This document shows, one piece after another, positions 5,464-10,315 of a DNA stretch of 10,315 nt. This DNA is from Pelobacter sp. UBA6093 (GTDB lineage Bacteria; Desulfobacterota; Desulfuromonadia; Desulfuromonadales; Syntrophotaleaceae). Where the stretch lies: the NCBI GenBank assembly GCA_002435955.1, contig DIWZ01000009.1, positions 1 through 10,315 of the forward strand. Reading direction: 5' to 3'. How positions within the stretch are numbered: position 1 is the first letter of the stretch; every line of letters begins with the position of its first letter. The position numbers were made by a program, and so were the translations under genes. The notes under the pieces were generated by a model. The model was not told where the DNA came from. It made no database searches and saw only the letters and a list, made by a program, of their open reading frames with translations.

Positions 5464-6798
5464 TTATCCGGACAGCCCATTTAACGACCACTGTGCCAGC
5501 ATCCGGTTCATCTCCAAGGACAACCCACCTGCTAAACATTCCCTGAATTCATAGGATACCTGCAGGACAGGTTTATCAATATGTACCAACTGCCGCAGAT
5601 CTACTGGAGTGGCCGACAAGATCAGATCGCACGGCACCGCCGCAAGAGTCCGCATGAGATCATTCAACTGTTCTCTGGTATAACCCATGGCCGGCACGAC
5701 GCGGTCAAGATGCGAATAATCGGCATAAACCCGTTTAAGGCTACCTGCGGCATAGGGTCGGGGATCCACAATCTCCCGGGCGCCAAAACGCCGTGCAGCG
5801 ACGACACCGGCACCAAAAGCCATGCCGCCATGCGTCACGCTGGGACCGTCCTCAACCACCAGCACGCGCCGCCCCGCCACTGTCTCCGGGGACTCCACCA
5901 ACACTTCGAGATCCCCCTGAATAATAGACTTGCCGGGTACCGCTTGCTGTAGATTTTGTCGGATAATCAGGAGATTTTCGGCGGGGACATCGGACAACTT
6001 GCTTATCACGACGATATGTGCCCGCAGTAAATTGACATATCCCGGATAATAGGACAATTCATCGCCGGCACGCAGCGGATCTACCAGCACGATTTCCAGA
6101 TCCGGCCTGAAAAATGGGGTGTCGTTGTTTCCGCCATCCCAGATCAGTATATCCCCGGATTTTTCAGCAAGGGCCAGAACCGCCTCGTAGTCAACCCCGG
6201 CAAACAGAGGAATGCCAAGGCGCAGCAACGGTTCGTATTCTTCGCGTTCCTCCAGGGTACAAGCGTGGCGGGCAAGATCCTGCAAGTTTAAAAAAGACTG
6301 CACGGCATGGTCCTCAAGCTTGCCATAGGCCATGGGATGCCGGACGACTACCGGTTTGCGCCCCTCCTTGAGCAATGCCTGGCATAAATACCGCGTGACG
6401 GCACTTTTACCGCAACCGGTTCGCACGGCACAAACCGAAACCACCGGTAACGCAGCCTTGAGCATGGTTCTTTCAGAACCGATAAGATAAAAATCGCACC
6501 CTGCCGCCAAAAGCCGGGAAGCCAGGTTCATAACCCCGCTGTGTGAAATGTCGCTGTAGGAAAATACAGCTGCATCGATCTTGAGGCGACGCACCACATC
6601 CTCCAGACGAACATCGTCAATAATCGGTATGCCGTCGGGGTACAGTGGTCCGGCCAGACAAGGCGGATACCTGCGCCCCACCTGAAAAGGGATTTGCGAG
6701 GCCGTAAACGCCACAACCTCAACGTCCTTGCGATGGCGATATAAAAGATTGAAGTTATGAAAATCGCGGCCGCCTGCTCCCAGGATCAATATTCGCAT
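5464..6798 (-). CDS. COG2403 predicted GTPase / cyclic 2,3-diphosphoglycerate synthetase-like protein
   Basis: The 444-residue protein belongs to the family that includes archaeal cyclic 2,3-diphosphoglycerate synthetase and many bacterial proteins of unproven function. An N-terminal Rossmann-like segment (MRILILGAGGRDFHNFN) is followed by VVAFTASQIP (28-37) and RRYPPCLAGPLYPDGIPI (42-59). A P-loop at 126-132 (RTGCGKS) precedes VVRHPM (151-156), EEREEYEP (183-190), WDGGNND (220-226) and DPLRAGDELSYYPG (240-253). ISKLSD at 265-270 may act like the NKxD base-recognition motif of GTPases. ATG 6798 is preferred because homology begins there; an in-frame GTG at 6825 would add nine residues of no family likeness. 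It follows the aldehyde dehydrogenase by 37 nt, probably in one transcript. Whether it makes cyclic 2,3-diphosphoglycerate in this organism is unknown. Confidence 0.87.
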   Translation of the reverse strand: MRILILGAGGRDFHNFNLLYRHRKDVEVVAFTASQIPFQVGRRYPPCLAGPLYPDGIPIIDDVRLEDVVRRLKIDAAVFSYSDISHSGVMNLASRLLAAGCDFYLIGSERTMLKAALPVVSVCAVRTGCGKSAVTRYLCQALLKEGRKPVVVRHPMAYGKLEDHAVQSFLNLQDLARHACTLEEREEYEPLLRLGIPLFAGVDYEAVLALAEKSGDILIWDGGNNDTPFFRPDLEIVLVDPLRAGDELSYYPGYVNLLRAHIVVISKLSDVPAENLLIIRQNLQQAVPGKSIIQGDLEVLVESPETVAGRRVLVVEDGPSVTHGGMAFGAGVVAARRFGAREIVDPRPYAAGSLKRVYADYSHLDRVVPAMGYTREQLNDLMRTLAAVPCDLILSATPVDLRQLVHIDKPVLQVSYEFRECLAGGLSLEMNRMLAQWSLNGLSG

Positions 6799-6835
6799 AA
6801 GCTTGATGCTTTCGCAAAAAGGCACGAAATAGTGC

Positions 6836-8326
6836 TCAGGATATGTCTATCTGAGCTTTTTGCAACCTACCGCTGAAATCGCGATAGACCACCTTGATTC
6901 GAGAAAAGAAGTCGATGGCGCCCATGCGCCCGCCCGCTTCCGGATGCCCGGACCCCGAATACTTGAATCCGCCGAAAGGCAGTTGTATCTCGGCACCTAT
7001 GGTGCTGGCATTGATATAGACCAACCCGGTCTCCAGATCCTTTTCGGCGCGCGCCGCAACATTGACATCGCGCGTGTAGACAGCCGCGGAAAGACCGAAA
7101 CGGCTCTGGTTAATCATCGCCACCCCCTCGTCATAGGAAGCGCATTTCATGACGGCCACCACCGGGCCGAAAATCTCCTCCTGGGCTATGCGCATATTCG
7201 GTGTCACTCCGGAAAAAACCGCCGGCTGGACAAAAAATCCTTCCCCAAGAGCACCCTGTTCCTCCTGTTTGCCACCGCAATGAAGATGTGCCCCTTCATC
7301 CTGCCCGATGCGTATATAGTTCAGCACCTTGCTTACCGCCCGCCGGTTGACCAGCGGTCCGACATCGGTATCTTTTTCCAGACCATCCCCCAGGCGCAAG
7401 GCTTTAGCGGCCGTCACCAGGCGATCAAGAAAAGCGTCGTGAACCTGTTCATGCACGATGATGCGACTGGAGGCTGTACACCTTTGCCCCGTGGTACCGA
7501 AGGCCCCCCACAAAACCCCTTCAAGGGCAAGGTCAAGATCGGCATCGTCCATGACCAGAATGGCATTTTTACCCCCCATTTCCAGGGCAATCGGACGGTG
7601 CAATTCGGCAACTTTACAAGCCAGCGTTTCACCGACCGTACCTGATCCGGTAAACGAAACCCCCTGAATATCAGGATGAGTGACCAGTTCCAGGCCGACC
7701 GTTTCACCGGCGCCGGTAATGACATTTAAAACACCGGCAGGCAACCCGGCTTCCTGCAAAACCTCTGCAAACCGCACGGCACACAAAGGAGCATCGGAAG
7801 AAGGCTTGAGAACCACGGTATTGCCGCAGATCAGAGAAGCAAAAACTTTCCAGGAGGGAATGGCTAAAGGAAAATTCCACGGAGTAATGAGCGCGAACAC
7901 CCCCCAGGGTTCCCTTATCGATTTTGCATCCTTGTTTGGCAACTCGCTGGGAACCGTCTCACCCTGCAAGCGCCGCCCTTCACCCGCCATAAAATAAGCC
8001 ATGTCGATGGCTTCCTGAACATCCCCCAGCCCTTCAGCCAGCACTTTGCCCATTTCTTGCGTTACCAACCGTCCAAGCTCGTCCTTGCGACGACAGAGAA
8101 TTTCCGCCGCGCGGAACAGTATCTCGGCCCGTCTTGGCGCCGGCATGGCCCGCCACCCGGGAAAGGCTCCCTTCGCTGCTTCAACGGCACGATTTACATC
8201 GGTTTTCCCACTAAGCGGATAACGTGCAACAACCTCCATATCGTGAGCCGGATTTACACTTTGCCCATATTCGCCCGTCGATGGCGGAACCCATTGGCCG
8301 CCAATAAGATTCTGAATTGTGGTCAT
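6836..8326 (-). CDS. NAD(P)-dependent aldehyde dehydrogenase
   Basis: The 496-residue protein has the full ALDH superfamily layout. It oxidises an aldehyde to a carboxylate using NAD(P). Key residues are N151 in ITPWNFP, K174 in LKPSS, the glycine turn FTGSGTVG (225-232), the general base E249 in LEMGGKNA, and the catalytic cysteine C283 in GQRCTA. EEIFGPV and the C-terminal LPFGGFKYSGSG segments are also present. The Ser at 177, in place of the Glu that favours NAD in other ALDHs, hints at NADP use; this is inference. The start at 8326 (MTTIQNLIGGQW) is chosen because AGGAGT sits about 8 nt upstream; an earlier in-frame codon would add 11 unrelated residues. The sequence resembles semialdehyde dehydrogenases, but the substrate is not determinable here. 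It leads a two-gene unit with the COG2403 protein. Confidence 0.95.
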   Translation of the reverse strand: MTTIQNLIGGQWVPPSTGEYGQSVNPAHDMEVVARYPLSGKTDVNRAVEAAKGAFPGWRAMPAPRRAEILFRAAEILCRRKDELGRLVTQEMGKVLAEGLGDVQEAIDMAYFMAGEGRRLQGETVPSELPNKDAKSIREPWGVFALITPWNFPLAIPSWKVFASLICGNTVVLKPSSDAPLCAVRFAEVLQEAGLPAGVLNVITGAGETVGLELVTHPDIQGVSFTGSGTVGETLACKVAELHRPIALEMGGKNAILVMDDADLDLALEGVLWGAFGTTGQRCTASSRIIVHEQVHDAFLDRLVTAAKALRLGDGLEKDTDVGPLVNRRAVSKVLNYIRIGQDEGAHLHCGGKQEEQGALGEGFFVQPAVFSGVTPNMRIAQEEIFGPVVAVMKCASYDEGVAMINQSRFGLSAAVYTRDVNVAARAEKDLETGLVYINASTIGAEIQLPFGGFKYSGSGHPEAGGRMGAIDFFSRIKVVYRDFSGRLQKAQIDIS

Positions 8327-8450
8327 AAAGATAACTCCTGGCCAGTACAATCGTTTCAATTATGATTCAAGACCTGTGCTTTCAGCTTATCAGATGCCCC
8401 ACCCCTTTCAAGATATCGTCTTCACCGACAGCCGACCCAAAACCCCTTGA

Positions 8451-8478
8451 ACGACACCGCCATTTAGGGCAGTATAGG
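8451..8478 (+). promoter_or_regulatory. Candidate sigma-70-type promoter for lpxA
   Basis: ACGACA (8451-8456) and TATAGG (8473-8478), separated by 16 bp, are moderate matches to -35 and -10 boxes. They lie in the 244-bp divergent region between the aldehyde dehydrogenase gene and lpxA. The match is weak and could be chance. Confidence 0.25.
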
Positions 8479-8570
8479 GAAGTTGATAAAACATCGAAAC
8501 GCCGCAGGGACTTTTTACGACGCCCTCATCCTTAGCGCTACCTGCGCACCTTTTGTTCCGAGGAGCCTCC

Positions 8571-9362
8571 ATGGCCATCATCCACCCAACTGCAATCGTC
8601 GATTCTTCCGTCAACCTGGCTGAAGATGTCGAAATCGGTCCCCATGTCTTTATCGATGCCAATGTTTCCATCGGCTCCGGCACCCGCCTCATGCACGGTG
8701 CCCATATCGGACGTTGGACAACCTTGGGCAAAGGCAATCAGGTTTTCCCCAACGCCGTCATCGGCGAGGCGCCCCAGGATATCGGCTATCAGGGAGAAGA
8801 AGCGCACACCGTGATCGGCGACAATAATATTTTCCGCGAAGGCGTTACGGTTCATCGAGGTAATCGCCAGGATACCTCGACCATCATCGGCCATAACAAC
8901 TTCTTCATGGTGAACAGCCACATTGCACACAACTGCCGTATCGGCGACCATGTTATCCTGGTCAACGGTGCCTTGCTGGCGGGCCATGTCGAAGTCGGCA
9001 ATCGCGCCATCATCTCCGGGAACTGCCAGGTACATCAGTTTGTGCGCATCGGCGAACTGGCCATGATGCGTGGTGGCTCCGGCGCCGTTAAAGACGTTCC
9101 GCCATTCTGCATCAACGACGAAATGAGCTGGATTCGGGCCGTCAACCTCGTTGGCATGCGCCGTAGCGGTCTGGACTCCCAACGAATTCTGGCCGTAAAA
9201 AGAGCATTCAAATCCATCTTCCGCTCTGGCGATCGCCTCGAAGACGCAGTCAACGAACTGGATGCAGCCCCTGATATAACGCCTGAAGTCCGCATGATGA
9301 TAGACTTTATCCGCGCTTCCAAACGAGGCATAGGTTGCGGGCGCAACAAAAGCATGGATTGA
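8571..9362 (+). CDS. lpxA: Acyl-[ACP]--UDP-N-acetylglucosamine O-acyltransferase
   Basis: The 263-residue product is LpxA, a cytoplasmic trimer that transfers a 3-hydroxyacyl chain from ACP to UDP-GlcNAc, the first step of lipid A synthesis. Residues 4 to about 180 form the hexapeptide left-handed beta helix (HPTAIVDSSVNL onward). GEAPQD (65-70) and TVHRGNRQD (93-101) are family signatures. The catalytic histidine is H120 in NSHIAHNC, equivalent to E. coli H125. G168 sits where E. coli has its chain-length ruler G173, which suggests a long (about C14) acyl chain. The helical C-terminal domain (RRSGLDSQRI, ASKRGIG) is complete. AGGAG (8561-8565) lies 5 nt before the ATG and fixes the start. 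Unlike the usual lpxD-fabZ-lpxA-lpxB order, it stands alone between its own upstream region and a terminator, so it may be a relocated gene or a second copy. Confidence 0.94.
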   Translation: MAIIHPTAIVDSSVNLAEDVEIGPHVFIDANVSIGSGTRLMHGAHIGRWTTLGKGNQVFPNAVIGEAPQDIGYQGEEAHTVIGDNNIFREGVTVHRGNRQDTSTIIGHNNFFMVNSHIAHNCRIGDHVILVNGALLAGHVEVGNRAIISGNCQVHQFVRIGELAMMRGGSGAVKDVPPFCINDEMSWIRAVNLVGMRRSGLDSQRILAVKRAFKSIFRSGDRLEDAVNELDAAPDITPEVRMMIDFIRASKRGIGCGRNKSMD

Positions 9363-9393
9363 CAGACGTTTCAGTTTAACGCCTCGTAAATAA

Positions 9394-9428
9394 AAAGCCC
9401 CGCCTTTTAGGCGGGGCTTTCTATTTTT
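9394..9428. terminator. Bidirectional terminator between lpxA and the DUF2845 gene
   Basis: GCCCCGCC (9397-9404) pairs with GGCGGGGC (9410-9417) around a TTTTA loop, extended by three A-T pairs. T-rich sequence follows on the plus strand, and the A-run at 9392-9396 gives Ts on the minus strand. It lies 30 nt after the lpxA stop and directly at the stop of the convergent DUF2845 gene. Confidence 0.88.
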
Positions 9429-9751
9429 TAATAAAATCCTTTATCACCGTTTTTGATATCAATGAGTGTGCTCCCTCGGAACCGAAGGATCTGCATGAAT
9501 TTATTCGGGCCGAAATTGTACGTCCATTCCTCCACGGTCCGCTTGCTATAGGTACCGTACCCATAATTAAAAGCAGCATCTTCCCCGATATATTCACGCA
9601 GTAACGGCTCACCGCACTTGGCCAGAACCTCCACCTTGGTATCTCCTTCGCCCACTATCTGGCTTCCGCACCGCAAAGCCCAAACAGTGCCGGGACCGAA
9701 GGCAAGCAACCCAAGAATGAACAACATCGGTAATGGTCTGCAGCGCCTCAT
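9428..9751 (-). CDS. DUF2845 small exported protein
   Basis: The 107-residue protein matches DUF2845, a family of small secreted or periplasmic proteins of unknown function. It starts with a basic n-region (MRRCRPLP) and a hydrophobic stretch, then a likely signal-peptidase I site at VWA/LRCG near residue 25. The mature part has LRCGSQIV, EVLAKCGEPLLRE and EEWTYNFGPNKFMQILRF, all typical of the family. Two cysteines (about 28 and 46) could form a disulfide. AGGAG (9758-9762) lies 6 nt before the ATG. The gene stands alone and converges on lpxA. No role can be assigned; envelope location is inferred from the signal peptide. Confidence 0.88.
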   Translation of the reverse strand: MRRCRPLPMLFILGLLAFGPGTVWALRCGSQIVGEGDTKVEVLAKCGEPLLREYIGEDAAFNYGYGTYSKRTVEEWTYNFGPNKFMQILRFRGSTLIDIKNGDKGFY

Positions 9752-10004
9752 CGATTTCTCCTATCAGTCAGTTTTCATCCGGAAACGGCCCTTTTCCCAT
9801 ATAAAAACAACACCGTGTCCATCCATAATTTCCAGGTGGACACCAGTTAAAAATCAAACCGGTACGCGCGTCGTTAAACGTCGCCATGTTCCTTTATTGT
9901 AGACCGAACAAGGGCCAAATGTGGAGGGGGAGAACTCTGGATGCTGTCAGGCCTGGCAATGATTTTTCAGTGCCATAAATAAGTTACGGGGATGCCGTTT
10001 CCCC

Positions 10005-10171
10005 AGGAGCCTGTCGGGCTATCCATGAGCCGGCTGCAAATTCGGCTGTTTGGCCCATATTTCAGCTCCTTTTGGGCCCATAGCTACGGCTATGAACCTT
10101 CTAACGAGCTGAAATCTGTTCTCAAACATCCAAATTTTCGCTTCGGCCCGGATAGTCCGACAGCCTCCTAG
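10005..10171. repeat. Complete copy of a nested-hairpin palindromic repeat
   Basis: The ends 10005-10024 and 10150-10169 are inverted repeats matching at 18 of 20 positions. Inside them, 10030-10052 is an imperfect inverted match to 10122-10149. A perfect 10-bp stem (10059-10068 with 10106-10115) follows, and the tip is a 6-bp hairpin with a TACG loop (10079-10094). The whole unit of about 165 bp can therefore fold on itself along its length. Half of a second copy is at 1-50 in this window, which shows it is a repeated element and not a single hairpin. No open reading frame inside looks like a transposase, so any mobility would need help in trans. Confidence 0.85.
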
Positions 10172-10191
10172 CTATCCCGATTTTTAAGTCA

Positions 10192-10266
10192 AGCCTGACG
10201 CCCTGTTCGCTGTCAGGCTCTATGTTTCCTGAAATCCGACAACCATGCCCGGTTTTGGCGTGGTTG
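10192..10266 (+). promoter_or_regulatory. Two hairpins ahead of the edge gene
   Basis: AGCCTGAC (10192-10199) pairs perfectly with GTCAGGCT (10212-10219). A second stem of 10 bp (10240-10249 with 10257-10266, one G-T pair) follows. They would lie in the leader of a transcript running into the start codon at 10304. Neither is followed directly by a T-run, so they do not look like ordinary terminators. No known riboswitch class was recognised. Confidence 0.3.
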
Positions 10267-10303
10267 CCATCGGACTGTTTTCCCCTGTAAGGATTTTTAT
10301 CTT

Positions 10304-10315
10304 ATGATGCAATTG
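10304..10315 (+). CDS. Possible start of a gene cut by the window edge
   Basis: ATGATGCAATTG at the end of the window is preceded by AAGGA (10289-10293), 10 nt before the first ATG. Only four codons (M-M-Q-L) are visible, so the product is unknown. The ribosome binding site and the upstream non-coding region make a real start plausible. The second ATG at 10307 is an alternative. Confidence 0.35.

Larger units (their letters stand above)
9752..10303. other. 552-bp region without a supported gene
   Basis: The part next to the DUF2845 gene (9763-9987) presumably holds its promoter, but no clear -35/-10 pair was found. GGGGA-N7-TCCCC (9988-10004) forms a small hairpin abutting the repeat. The remainder is the palindromic repeat and two leader hairpins, listed separately. 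The open frames that cross this region show no recognisable protein. Confidence 0.6.

Noticed and set aside
6860..7645. Plus-strand open frame of 261 codons over the aldehyde dehydrogenase gene
   Set aside because: It is antisense to a complete ALDH with all catalytic residues; the translation shows no known domain.
8538..9182. Minus-strand open frame of 214 codons over lpxA
   Set aside because: It lies wholly within the antisense of a well-supported lpxA and has no family likeness or ribosome binding site.
9618..9902. Plus-strand open frame of 94 codons near the DUF2845 gene
   Set aside because: Half of it is antisense to the DUF2845 signal-peptide region; the rest has no ribosome binding site or recognisable domain.
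1..10315. A mobile island or defence system bounded by the two repeats
   Set aside because: The enclosed genes are housekeeping or metabolic, with uniform character and no integrase, transposase, nuclease, toxin or phage gene; the repeats look like independent dispersed copies.

Overview
The window looks like chromosomal DNA of a Gram-negative anaerobe of the Desulfuromonadales, most like Pelobacter/Syntrophotalea. This is inferred from the lpxA gene (an outer membrane with lipid A), a sigma-54-driven glnB-glnA pair, a COG2403 cyclic-2,3-diphosphoglycerate-synthetase-like protein, a DUF2845 exported protein and moderate GC content. No species can be proven from the sequence alone. Genes are densely packed, and no transposase, integrase, CRISPR array, rRNA or tRNA is visible.

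Layout. 1-50 is half of a dispersed palindromic repeat. 281-1672 (+) is thrC, threonine synthase, followed by its own terminator. 1878-3712 (-) is the nitrogen-assimilation unit glnB-glnA, read from a well-formed -24/-12 (sigma-54) promoter at 3843-3858 with a structured leader. 4044-5102 (-) is a two-gene unit, a DUF2148 iron-sulfur protein followed by a Nudix hydrolase; a perfect TATAAT and a TTTTGCAG-N7-CTGCAAAA inverted repeat lie just upstream. 5464-8326 (-) is a second two-gene unit, an aldehyde dehydrogenase followed by a COG2403 nucleotide-binding protein. 8571-9362 (+) is a stand-alone lpxA. 9428-9751 (-) is a small secreted DUF2845 protein that converges on lpxA and shares a bidirectional terminator with it. 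9752-10303 has no convincing gene. It holds a complete copy of the palindromic repeat (10005-10171) and two further hairpins in front of a start codon that runs off the window at 10304.

How the genes work together. PII (GlnB) and glutamine synthetase form a textbook nitrogen-control module. GlnB keeps the uridylylation tyrosine Y51 and GlnA keeps the adenylylation tyrosine Y397, so both the post-translational cascade and sigma-54 transcription control appear intact. The other genes are mostly independent housekeeping or accessory units.

The least understood parts are the COG2403/aldehyde dehydrogenase pair, the DUF2148/Nudix pair with its candidate operator, and the long nested-hairpin repeat whose arms lie in inverted orientation at both ends of the window. 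I see no clear evidence of a wholly new multi-gene system. The repeat family and the unassigned operators are the best candidates for undescribed biology.
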